Below are positions 1 through 6,249 of a stretch of 11,393 bases of DNA, one piece after another. Positions within the stretch are counted from its first letter, which is position 1; the number at the start of each line of letters is the position of its first letter. The notes under the pieces were generated by a model. The model was not told where the DNA came from, searched no databases, and was given only the letters and a program-made list of their open reading frames with translations. This stretch comes from Mariprofundaceae bacterium (GTDB lineage Bacteria > Pseudomonadota > Zetaproteobacteria > Mariprofundales > Mariprofundaceae). The translations under genes were made by a program, and so were the position numbers. The stretch is from assembly GCA_030950975.1 (NCBI GenBank), contig JAUZQL010000051.1:1-11393 (forward strand). Direction: 5' to 3'.

Positions 1-360
1 ACAGCATTATACCGTGGTTATTTATTGGAAAGTATTGCTAAACACTTGCAAGAAACTGAAACAGGTGATGATTTTTTATTGGGTATGTTTTCAGTGTTGG
101 ATGCCTTGCTTGATCAATCGATGGAACAAGCCATTGAAGGCATGGCATTGCCTCATGAAGTACGTGAAGCCTTATTAAAAGATGATGCTGTGATGTCTTA
201 TAAATTAAAAGTTCTCTATGCTTTGGAGTGTGGAGACTGGGATCATGTGCTTGAATTAAGTACTCAATACCGTGCCTTGCGTATTCAAGATTTAATGGGC
301 TTTCATACCCTTGCATTGGCATGGGCAGATGAACAAGTCTCAGCCATTCATGGAGGTTAA
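1..360 (+). CDS. EAL-HDOD signalling protein, C-terminal fragment
   Basis: The frame is open from base 1, so the gene begins outside the window; only the last 119 residues are visible. They read like the HDOD end of EAL-HDOD (YuxH-type) proteins: an early YRGYLLESIAK stretch, then FLLGMFSVLDALLDQSME and, further on, LPHEVREALL. In that family this segment follows an EAL domain that degrades or binds cyclic di-GMP. The EAL part is not visible, so catalytic activity cannot be judged. The stop codon lies 2 nt before the GTG of the sigma factor gene, and the Shine-Dalgarno for that gene lies inside the last codons here, so the genes are probably co-transcribed. Identity rests on remembered family patterns; a stand-alone HDOD protein is the alternative. 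Confidence 0.75.
   Translation, partial: TALYRGYLLESIAKHLQETETGDDFLLGMFSVLDALLDQSMEQAIEGMALPHEVREALLKDDAVMSYKLKVLYALECGDWDHVLELSTQYRALRIQDLMGFHTLALAWADEQVSAIHGG
352..356 (+). promoter_or_regulatory. Ribosome binding site deciding the sigma factor start
   Basis: A perfect GGAGG lies inside the last codons of the upstream gene, 6 nt before the GTG at 363. The later in-frame ATG at 375 has no comparable site, so the GTG start is preferred. Confidence 0.6.
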
Positions 361-362
361 AT

Positions 363-929
363 GTGATAGAAGCGATGAACGCAGAATCATGGTTGAATGA
401 ACACGGTGATTATCTTTATCGCTTTGCCCTTTCACGTTTGCATGATGAAGATATAGCTGCCGACATGGTGCAAGAAGCATTGTTGGCAGCATGGCGTGGA
501 AAAGAACGTTTTAAAGGAGAATCTAGCTTAAGAACATGGTTAGTGAGTATTTTGAAACATAAAATCATTGACCATATTCGCAAAGAAATTCGCCAACGAA
601 AAATCAATGATGCTTTAGAAAACGATCCTAGTTCCCAATTCTTTTCAAAATCAGGGGAATGGGAAATGAATCCCAGAACATGGTATGATGATCCTGAAAA
701 ATGCTGTGATGATTTGAAATTTCGTTTGGTTTTAAAGGAATGTTTAAGCCGCTTACCTGAAAAACAACGTCGTGTCTTTGAATTACGAGAACTTTCAGGT
801 GATGATACTGAGGATATCTGTAAGGCATGTGATATTACTTCGACCAACCTTCATGTTTTGATGTATCGTGCACGACTTTCATTACAAACATGCTTACAAA
901 AACACTGGTTTAGAGGGTCATCAACGTGA
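363..929 (+). CDS. ECF-type sigma-70 family RNA polymerase sigma factor
   Basis: This is a 188-residue group 4 (ECF) sigma factor that would direct RNA polymerase to a set of stress or envelope promoters. Region 2 spans about residues 15-75, with the MVQEALLAAW core and the SSLRTWLVSILKHKIIDHIR segment that binds and melts the -10 element. A linker of about 45 residues containing NPRTWYDDPE follows. Region 4 spans about 120-178 (LSRLPEKQRRVFELREL, then a helix-turn-helix ending HVLMYRARLSLQTCL). The linker and the C-terminal HWF resemble the TIGR02943-type subgroup; this is from memory. The start is GTG, chosen for the GGAGG 6 nt upstream. Its last 4 nt overlap the anti-sigma gene, the usual arrangement for a sigma factor and its own inhibitor. 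The target promoters cannot be told from the window. Confidence 0.93.
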   Translation: MIEAMNAESWLNEHGDYLYRFALSRLHDEDIAADMVQEALLAAWRGKERFKGESSLRTWLVSILKHKIIDHIRKEIRQRKINDALENDPSSQFFSKSGEWEMNPRTWYDDPEKCCDDLKFRLVLKECLSRLPEKQRRVFELRELSGDDTEDICKACDITSTNLHVLMYRARLSLQTCLQKHWFRGSST

Positions 930-1180
930 AAAAAGGCTGTGATAAAATTAGTCACTTATTATCTGATGCTTTTGACCGAAAATTATCGTGGGTTGAGCGT
1001 ATTGAAGTGAAAATCCACTTAAGTATGTGTTCATTATGTCATAGTTATGCGCAAAATATTAATATGATGCATGATATTTTTTCATATATTCGTCATACGG
1101 ATATGTCAGAAAATAGTCAGCTTTCTAAACTGAAGAAGTTGGAAATTCAAAAAGCCTTGAAGGATCAGTGTGATGATTGA
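926..1180 (+). CDS. Small zinc-binding anti-sigma factor (ZAS/zf-HC2 type)
   Basis: This 84-residue soluble protein probably binds and silences the ECF sigma factor encoded just upstream. It carries the zinc anti-sigma signature His-x3-Cys-x2-Cys (H31, C35, C38, in HLSMCSLC). C5 is placed as the likely fourth ligand, matching the Cys...His-x3-Cys-x2-Cys pattern of zf-HC2 domains. There is no membrane segment, so it would act in the cytoplasm. The C-terminal 40 residues are polar and probably helical. In this family the Cys pair can be redox-responsive, but that is not shown here. The GTG start overlaps the sigma stop as GTGA, and an AGAGGG lies about 10 nt upstream. The gene is the last in its run; decayed insertion sequence DNA follows it. 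Confidence 0.85.
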   Translation: MKKGCDKISHLLSDAFDRKLSWVERIEVKIHLSMCSLCHSYAQNINMMHDIFSYIRHTDMSENSQLSKLKKLEIQKALKDQCDD

Positions 1181-1246
1181 TGTTCATTTCTGTGATTGGA
1201 TAAATTAATTTTCTATAGAATGGATATGATTTCGTAGTTATGACAT

Positions 1247-1447
1247 CTATTTCTGATACTGAAAATGATGCTTCTCCAAACGTTTGTACCATAAACAGAA
1301 CCCATTACGATCCCAATATAGAATCTTAACCTTGTCATGCGGCTTGTTGTAAAATACAAACAGCGTGCCGCTTAATGGATTGCTTTCAAGATGATCTGCG
1401 AGCAAAACAGATAGAGCATTGATGGATTTCAGCTTTAGGCAAGACTG
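1247..1447 (-). pseudogene. IS66-family tnpB (Orf2) remnant
   Basis: Reading the minus strand from 1447 gives 66 open codons with no start codon and a stop at 1249-1247. The translation includes KSINALSVLLADHLE, then NPLSGTLFVFYN and KVKILYWDRNGFCLWYKRLEKHHF. This is the conserved core of IS66 TnpB, usually about 115 residues (SINGLS..., F.NR..DK.KILYW..NGFCLWYKRLE). The N-terminal part before KSIN and the whole C-terminus are missing, and a TGA blocks the frame upstream at 1450-1448. No tnpA or tnpC lies nearby, so the element is dead. On the same strand GTAAGCGT begins at 1478, resembling the GTAA start of IS66 terminal repeats. If that is the true end, most of tnpA has been deleted. No matching second end or 8-bp target duplication was found. 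Confidence 0.82.
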
Positions 1448-1490
1448 TCACTTTGGTAAAACTTGCTTTGACGCTTACAATCTAAACATA

Positions 1491-1549
1491 GATCCTCGAT
1501 ATAAACACTCAAGGATGACGGTTTTTTCACCAAAATACGTAACATCAGT
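1491..1549. repeat. Degenerate copy of a palindromic repeat shared with 7.8-7.9 kb
   Basis: Bases 1491-1520 match 7799-7828 at 24 of 30 positions without gaps, and all six differences are transitions that replace C or G here by T or A. The unit folds as ATCCTCGA (1492-1499), a 9-nt loop, and TCAAGGAT (1509-1516), with one C-A mismatch. The second block, CGTAACATCAGT at 1538-1549, is identical to 7922-7933, and the match extends to 16 of 18 with flanking bases. The spacing between blocks is 15 nt here against about 90 nt at the other copy. This looks like a shortened, decaying member of the same repeat family. Confidence 0.65.
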
Positions 1550-1668
1550 GAAATAAAAAAAGATATTTGATTGCCATGCTGAATCGTTACAATCAGCCAC
1601 ATAAATGCTTGCTACGTTTTAAATGTTAAATGGCAAAAATACTCCACATAAGTAACAAAGGATTGATT
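1550..1668 (+). other. Leader region of the tol operon, no gene seen
   Basis: This AT-rich stretch between the repeat copy and tolQ must hold the tol promoter if the operon is transcribed from here. The best -10-like hexamer is TACAAT at 1588-1593, with TTGATT at 1567-1572 as a poor -35 at a short 15-nt spacing. I consider this promoter guess weak. No hairpin or open frame of note is visible. Confidence 0.25.
1657..1662 (+). promoter_or_regulatory. Ribosome binding site deciding the tolQ start
   Basis: AAAGGA lies 6 nt before the ATG at 1669. The earlier in-frame ATG at 1630 has no such site and would add 13 residues not typical of TolQ. Confidence 0.6.
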
Positions 1669-2367
1669 ATGACCGAACAACTTAGTGTATTCACACTTAT
1701 TCTTGATGCAGGTATTGTTGTAAAGGGTGTACTTGTTTTGCTGCTGATTTTATCCATTGCATCTTGGGGTATTATTTTTAATAAATGGCGTATTTATCGA
1801 AAGGTACGCAAAGAAGCGGTATCATTTAGTGATACATTCTGGGGTGGAACGGATATGGAACAGGTACTAGCGAGCATTCCCAAACAGTATCCCAATAGTC
1901 CGCTTCCTAATATTTTTCAGGCAGGTTATCGGGAATATATCCGCCAACGTCATGATTCCAGACCAAGTACAGCCAAGCATATCATTGCAGGGGATGGACT
2001 GGATGGTATTCATCGTGCGTTGGATGCTGCGCTATCGCGTGAACTTGAAGCTTTATCACGCCATTTATCTTTTTTAGCCACCGTGGGTTCGACAGCACCA
2101 TTCATTGGTTTGTTTGGCACAGTATGGGGAATTTTGACGGCATTTCAGGGTATTGCAGTCAGTCAAAATACATCATTAACCGCTGTCGCACCAGGTATTG
2201 CGGAAGCTTTGGTCGCCACTGCATTTGGTTTGGTGGCTGCGATTCCTGCCGTGGTCGCTTATAATAAGTTCACCACTGATTTGAAACGCCAAGCTGCTGG
2301 TATGGAACAGTTTGCATCTGAATTTCTAAATATTATGTCACGTCATATTCGCCGAGCCACATCATGA
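1669..2367 (+). CDS. tolQ: TolQ, proton-channel subunit of the Tol complex
   Basis: TolQ is the inner-membrane subunit of the Tol-Pal machine. With TolR it uses the proton motive force to energise TolA, which helps constrict the outer membrane at division. From the ATG at 1669 it has 232 residues, normal for TolQ. The first membrane helix is at about 17-37 (VLVLLLILSIASWGIIF). The long cytoplasmic loop contains the LSRELEALSRHLSFLATVGS stretch. Helices 2 and 3 are at about 140-160 (APFIGLFGTVWGILTAF) and 180-198 (ALVATAFGLVAAIPAVVAYN), the conserved MotA/TolQ/ExbB core. Its stop overlaps the tolR start as ATGA. ExbB is the main alternative, but the gene order with a TolA-like third gene favours TolQ. 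Confidence 0.93.
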   Translation: MTEQLSVFTLILDAGIVVKGVLVLLLILSIASWGIIFNKWRIYRKVRKEAVSFSDTFWGGTDMEQVLASIPKQYPNSPLPNIFQAGYREYIRQRHDSRPSTAKHIIAGDGLDGIHRALDAALSRELEALSRHLSFLATVGSTAPFIGLFGTVWGILTAFQGIAVSQNTSLTAVAPGIAEALVATAFGLVAAIPAVVAYNKFTTDLKRQAAGMEQFASEFLNIMSRHIRRATS

Positions 2368-2801
2368 GTTTACATGATAAAGAGTGGAGCAGTCATCGAA
2401 AATGGACCAGTGAAACAGCGCCGATGTCTGACATCAATGTTACACCATTGGTCGATGTCATGCTCGTTTTGCTGATTATTTTTATGGTTACTGCGCCGTT
2501 ATTGACCCAAGGTATCAATGTTGATTTACCTGATGCTCATGCGCCTGAAATGGAACAACATGTTGAACCTTTGGTTATCACCATTCAAAAAGATAGTTCG
2601 ATTCACATGCAAAAACATGCTGTAACTTTGAAACAACTCACCGCTCGTCTTCAAGGTATGCGTGAGAATAATCCTAATTTACCTGTGTTTATTCGTGGTG
2701 ATGCAGAAACACCCTATCAAGCCATTGCTCAAGTGATGGGGCATTTGCAAAGCATGAATATTAAGAAAGTTGGACTGGTGACTGAACCCATCCATGAATA
2801 A
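2364..2801 (+). CDS. tolR: TolR, inner-membrane Tol subunit
   Basis: This 145-residue ExbD/TolR family protein has a short cytoplasmic N-terminus, one membrane helix (about 29-46, PLVDVMLVLLIIFMVTAP) and a periplasmic domain. D31 sits inside the helix at the place of the proton-conducting aspartate of the family. The preceding MSDINVTPLVD is a hallmark. The periplasmic part ends with the usual GDAETPYQAIAQVMGHLQ segment of the ExbD/TolR fold. An in-frame ATG at the MSDINV position (base 2424) could be an alternative start and would remove 20 polar residues. I keep 2364 because it overlaps tolQ by 4 nt. It overlaps tolA by 8 nt, which suggests coupled translation of all three subunits. Confidence 0.93.
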   Translation: MSLHDKEWSSHRKWTSETAPMSDINVTPLVDVMLVLLIIFMVTAPLLTQGINVDLPDAHAPEMEQHVEPLVITIQKDSSIHMQKHAVTLKQLTARLQGMRENNPNLPVFIRGDAETPYQAIAQVMGHLQSMNIKKVGLVTEPIHE

Positions 2802-3549
2802 TAGTTATGTGACATCGTTTCGTATCTGGGATGCTTTATTGGCTGTGCTTGCCCATGTATGTGTGGCAATCATCATGATTTATTTGGCATGGTGGCAATC
2901 CCAAGATACACCTGACAAACCCGTTCTTAAACACATTGAAATCAATATTATTTCTGCCAAAGAACTTGAAAAAATGCAACACAAACAGCCTGCTAAGCTT
3001 AAAAAACAAGCTATCAAGCAGCATATCGCCCCCAAAGTTCATCCCAAACCTAAAGCCAAGCCTTTGCGTCATATCAACCCTAAATTACCACCTAAAGCTG
3101 TCATTCACCCTAAACCTACGATAAAAAAACAAGCTAAAAAAACAAAAAAATTACAGGAAGATCCTAATTTTGACCCTTTTGCCCCCGCTCAATCCAGTAG
3201 TGATGTTACACCCAAACGACATGCTAAAAAGAAACCTGATATTGCCATGTTAATGGAACAACAATTATCACAAAAAGAAATTGAGCAATACATTCACATG
3301 ATGCAACGATCTGTTCAGCAACATTGGAAAGTTCCGGGTGGTATTGCTGATAAGCTGCCCGATCCTTTGGTTGAAATGATACTCAAGCCCAATGGTCGTA
3401 TTGTCAGCATTCGTATTCTGGAATCATCAGGCGATCCAACCTTTGATCAAACATTGATTGCAGCGATTTATGCATCCGAACCCTTTCATATACCTCAACA
3501 ACAATTTGAATCTTTTCGTAAGAATCATCTTCGTTTTCATCCACTTTAA
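2794..3549 (+). CDS. tolA: TolA-like periplasm-spanning protein (TonB/TolA C-terminal domain)
   Basis: TolA links the inner-membrane TolQR motor to outer-membrane partners. The protein has 251 residues. A single N-terminal membrane helix (about 12-33) anchors it. A Lys/Pro/His-rich stalk follows at about 50-120 (repeated HPKPKAKP-like motifs), then a C-terminal TonB/TolA domain at about 150-251. That domain has VQQHWKVPGG, the PNGRIVSIRILESSGDPTFDQ strand-helix core and a terminal FRKNHLRFHP. E. coli TolA is about 420 residues with a long Ala-rich helical stalk; this one is shorter and its stalk is Pro-rich, more like TonB. Position directly after tolQR and the TolA-like tail favour TolA, but a TonB role is possible. 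Its stop shares one base with the next start codon. Confidence 0.82.
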   Translation: MNNSYVTSFRIWDALLAVLAHVCVAIIMIYLAWWQSQDTPDKPVLKHIEINIISAKELEKMQHKQPAKLKKQAIKQHIAPKVHPKPKAKPLRHINPKLPPKAVIHPKPTIKKQAKKTKKLQEDPNFDPFAPAQSSSDVTPKRHAKKKPDIAMLMEQQLSQKEIEQYIHMMQRSVQQHWKVPGGIADKLPDPLVEMILKPNGRIVSIRILESSGDPTFDQTLIAAIYASEPFHIPQQQFESFRKNHLRFHPL

Positions 3550-4022
3550 TGCCTAATACTCATCATTCATTACATATTTGGGTCGATGCCGATGCATGCC
3601 CAGTCGCCATTAAAGAAATCTTATTTCGTGCGGCGGAACGCACGCAAACCATGACAAGCTTGGTTGCCAACAGTGCCTTACGCATCCCTAAATCGTCATA
3701 TATTGATATGTTACAAGTCGGTGCTGGATTTGATGTTGCCGATGATAAAATAGTATCACTTTTAAGCGAAGGCGATCTGGTGATTACCAGTGATATTCCT
3801 TTGGCTGATGAGGTTTTAGAACATCAGGCTTATGCGCTAAGTCCGCGTGGTGAATTGTTTTCTTCCGATACCATTAAATCACGCCTTCACATGCGTGATT
3901 TTTTAGAAACATTACGTGCCAGTGGTATTCATAGTGATCATACTGACGCATTTAAGGCAAGCGATAAACAAGCTTTTGCCAATCAATTGGATACGTTTCT
4001 CAATAAACGATGTCATGTTTAG
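3549..4022 (+). CDS. YaiI/YqxD family protein (UPF0178, DUF188)
   Basis: This is a 157-residue member of the UPF0178 family (E. coli YaiI, about 150 residues). Hallmarks visible are IWVDADACPVAIKE near the N-terminus, GAGFDVADDKI in the middle, GDLVITSDIPLADEVL, and the SPRGELFSSDTI stretch. The acidic residues (DAD near the start; D in VITSDIPLA) resemble the active-site acids of PIN-like nuclease folds, to which the family has been related; biochemical function is unknown. The ATG shares its first base with the tolA stop, so the gene is translated with the tol genes. That is unusual, because tolB would be expected at this place. The stop codon lies within a perfect inverted repeat. Confidence 0.9.
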   Translation: MPNTHHSLHIWVDADACPVAIKEILFRAAERTQTMTSLVANSALRIPKSSYIDMLQVGAGFDVADDKIVSLLSEGDLVITSDIPLADEVLEHQAYALSPRGELFSSDTIKSRLHMRDFLETLRASGIHSDHTDAFKASDKQAFANQLDTFLNKRCHV

Positions 4023-4048
4023 CCGAAAAATCAGCGAAACATGACATC
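4009..4048. terminator. Inverted repeat between convergent genes, possible bidirectional terminator
   Basis: GATGTCATGTTT (4009-4020) is the exact reverse complement of AAACATGACATC (4037-4048), giving a 12-bp stem with a 16-nt centre. The left arm includes the stop codon of the YaiI/YqxD gene. The right arm ends 9 nt before the stop of the OmpA-like gene on the other strand. Neither side has a long T run, so termination would be weak if intrinsic. The position between convergent genes still favours a shared terminator. Confidence 0.6.
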
Positions 4049-4057
4049 ATATAGTCG

Positions 4058-4747
4058 TTATTGAATATTGTTATTGGGTTGAATAAACATCTCAACACGA
4101 CGGTTTAATTGACGACCTGCCGCATTGTTATTGTCTGCACGAGGGTTGGCTTCACCACGACCTTCAATACTCACACGTTGATGACTCACACCATTATCTT
4201 GCAATGCCCATGCAACAGACTTAGCACGCTGCTCAGATAAATTAAGATTATAAGCTTCGGAACCTCGGTTATCTGTATAACCTACAATATGCACGGTTGT
4301 TTTGGGGTAACGTTGTAAAATATTGGCAACTTTACGCAATGTTTGATTGAAAGCAGGTTTCATAGTTGATGAATTATTATCAAAGGATACTTCTGCATTC
4401 ATGGTTATTTTTAAGTTTTCATTTTTCAAACGTTGAATTTCAATCTGATTACTTTGACGTTCTGATGACAATTGTTGATTGAATTCCGCTTGTTGTTTAT
4501 CCATGTAAGAGCCAACACCAGCGCCCACTGCTGCTCCGCCTGCTGCTCCCAAAACTAGACCACGAGCTAAACCACGTTCACGATTGCTATCACTATTATA
4601 ACCGATAACAGCCCCCGCAACAGCGCCCATCATAGCTCCCATGGCTGCTTTATCTTTGGCTTGTTTATTTGGATCATTGGGTGCAGTCGCACATGCCGAT
4701 AATGACATCATAAGTCCTGCTGCGATGATGATTTGAGACTTTTTCAT
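4058..4747 (-). CDS. OmpA-family lipoprotein with glycine zipper (YiaD-like)
   Basis: This 229-residue outer-membrane lipoprotein is likely to tether the membrane to peptidoglycan. The signal peptide ends in a lipobox, Leu-Ser-Ala-Cys, with C19 as the lipidated residue. Residue 20 is Ala rather than Asp, consistent with outer-membrane sorting. A glycine-zipper region at about 37-80 (GAMMGAVAGAVIG and GAAGGAAVGAGVGS) may form a membrane-associated hairpin. A short coiled-coil-like stretch (about 84-113) follows. The OmpA C-terminal domain covers about 116-225, with D159 (GYTDNRGS) and R174 (NLNLSEQRAKSV) at the positions that bind diaminopimelate. GGGAG lies 8 nt upstream of the ATG. The glycine zipper makes it YiaD-like rather than classic Pal. 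It is the last gene of the leucine-side run. Confidence 0.9.
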   Translation of the reverse strand: MKKSQIIIAAGLMMSLSACATAPNDPNKQAKDKAAMGAMMGAVAGAVIGYNSDSNRERGLARGLVLGAAGGAAVGAGVGSYMDKQQAEFNQQLSSERQSNQIEIQRLKNENLKITMNAEVSFDNNSSTMKPAFNQTLRKVANILQRYPKTTVHIVGYTDNRGSEAYNLNLSEQRAKSVAWALQDNGVSHQRVSIEGRGEANPRADNNNAAGRQLNRRVEMFIQPNNNIQ

Positions 4748-4766
4748 TTTTATTCTCCCGTATCAT

Positions 4767-5624
4767 TTATATGGATAGTTTTACAGTCAGCCCAACACGC
4801 TCAATACGATGTTGAAAGGCTATCATCCAAGCTTCACTCAAGGGTGAGACGTGAATAGATTCATCTTGCAAAGCATCTCTAGCTAAGCCATATAATAGCA
4901 CACCTTGTAATCCTTTTAGATATGTTTGTTCTTGCAAAAATACCAAGTATGCTTGTATAGCTTGTTCAGTCGGTGGCTTTTTATCCCATGCAAACATACA
5001 CGTTTGTATCCATGTCGGACATTGCGATGCCACCGCCTTCACCTGTGTTGCCAATAATTCTGGTGAAGCATGGATACCGTTGATTTTGGCAATACCATTC
5101 TTCGTTGCCGCATCGACTTTTACCCAAGCTTCCCCATGATGGTTTGCCATGATTGCTAATCCACGTTGTACATGGGGTTTGCATGCATACGAACCATTGG
5201 TAATCAAACGCAACGGTATTTTCGCTATTAAATCAAATGTTTTAAGCACATCAACAAGAACATTCACGACTTCATCGAAGTTTTGACAACTCGTTGGCTC
5301 GCCATTGCCTGAAATTGCCACATCACAAAGTTTACGAACACCTTGAGGCACATGTTTTTGCATAAAATCACCCTGACAGATGGATGTAAGCATCACAGTC
5401 AGTTCATCATGCAATTGATGTAAATCAATATCGGGTGAAGAACCTCGCGTTAAATTAGGCACTTGGCAGTAAGCACAATGCCAGTTGCAAGCATTGTTTG
5501 GATTGAGATTAATACCAAGTGATACACCACCTGCACGGCGTGAAATCACGGGATATACATAACGCATACCCATGACATCACGATCATGATTCCGTGTAGT
5601 TAAAGCTTGTTTTAAAATAGCCAA
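4767..5624 (-). CDS. Radical SAM protein, COG0731 (wyosine synthase-like) type
   Basis: This 285-residue protein has the radical SAM cysteine motif Cys-x3-Cys-x2-Cys (C46, C50, C53, in NACNWHCAYCQVP) that holds a 4Fe-4S cluster for S-adenosylmethionine cleavage. Before it stand the HDRD and YVYPVISRRAGGVSLGINL stretches, which I recall from bacterial proteins annotated as wyosine-base or Fe-S oxidoreductases of COG0731. AISGNGEPT fits the glycine-rich SAM-binding strand. Archaeal relatives (TYW1) make the tricyclic base at tRNA-Phe position 37. Bacteria generally lack that base, so the reaction here is unknown. The start is TTG at 5624, inside leuD (13-nt overlap); ATGs at 5573 and 5567 are alternatives but would drop the conserved HDRD part. 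The gene sits where leuB is often found. Confidence 0.85.
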   Translation of the reverse strand: MAILKQALTTRNHDRDVMGMRYVYPVISRRAGGVSLGINLNPNNACNWHCAYCQVPNLTRGSSPDIDLHQLHDELTVMLTSICQGDFMQKHVPQGVRKLCDVAISGNGEPTSCQNFDEVVNVLVDVLKTFDLIAKIPLRLITNGSYACKPHVQRGLAIMANHHGEAWVKVDAATKNGIAKINGIHASPELLATQVKAVASQCPTWIQTCMFAWDKKPPTEQAIQAYLVFLQEQTYLKGLQGVLLYGLARDALQDESIHVSPLSEAWMIAFQHRIERVGLTVKLSI

Positions 5625-6247
5625 GGCGCTGATTGTTTTCTTTCTTTTTCATAAGCTCGAATGTTATCGGATGCTTGTAAGCTTACACCAATATCATCCA
5701 AACCATTCAGCAAACAATGCTTGCGGAAATCATCCACCTCGAAAGTGAACCGTTGCCCTGATGGTGTTGTTACTGTTTGTGATTCTAAATCAACAGTTAT
5801 TTTATAGCCTTCAGTAGCGATTGTTTCAGTAAATAGAACATCCATTTCATCATCCGTTAAAATAACGGGGAGGATACCATTTTTGAAGCAGTTATTATGA
5901 AAAATATCCGCAAAACTGGGTGCAATCACACAAGAAATACCATAATCCAAAATAGCCCAAGGCGCATGTTCACGTGATGACCCACAACCAAAATTTTCAC
6001 GCGCCAGCATAATCTTAGCACCTTGATAACGCGCTTGATTCAAGACAAAATCTTTGCGAATCGGGCGATGTGTACAGTCCATTTCAGGTTGCCCAACATC
6101 TTCATAACGCCACTCATCAAACAAAAACGGGCCATAGCCTGTGCGCTTAATGCTTTTTAAAAATTGTTTCGGAATAATGGCATCCGTATCTACATTCGCC
6201 CTGTCCAAAGGGACGACCAATCCATTCAATATTGTAAATGCTTGCAT
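5612..6247 (-). CDS. leuD: 3-isopropylmalate dehydratase small subunit
   Basis: LeuD pairs with LeuC to convert 2-isopropylmalate to 3-isopropylmalate in leucine synthesis, in the cytoplasm. From the ATG at 6247 the protein has 211 residues, typical of the proteobacterial form. It shows the N-terminal VPLDRANVDTDAIIPKQFLK, the ARENFGCGSSREHAPWAL-like block (here PWAILDYG) that shapes the substrate pocket, and SFADIFHNNCFKNGILPV. A TTG four codons upstream is open but starts inside the leuC stop region and is less likely. The ATG follows the leuC stop by 2 nt, so the two subunits are translationally coupled. Its last 13 nt overlap the radical SAM gene. Confidence 0.96.
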   Translation of the reverse strand: MQAFTILNGLVVPLDRANVDTDAIIPKQFLKSIKRTGYGPFLFDEWRYEDVGQPEMDCTHRPIRKDFVLNQARYQGAKIMLARENFGCGSSREHAPWAILDYGISCVIAPSFADIFHNNCFKNGILPVILTDDEMDVLFTETIATEGYKITVDLESQTVTTPSGQRFTFEVDDFRKHCLLNGLDDIGVSLQASDNIRAYEKERKQSAPWLF

Positions 6248-6249
6248 GA

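Noticed and set aside
416..847. 143-codon open frame on the minus strand
   Set aside because: It lies entirely inside the sigma factor gene, whose product is clearly recognisable, so it is an antisense shadow.
4058..4747. Identification as Pal of the Tol-Pal system
   Set aside because: Pal has no glycine zipper, and this gene lies on the opposite strand after leuCD; a YiaD-like lipoprotein fits better, though the OmpA domain is shared.
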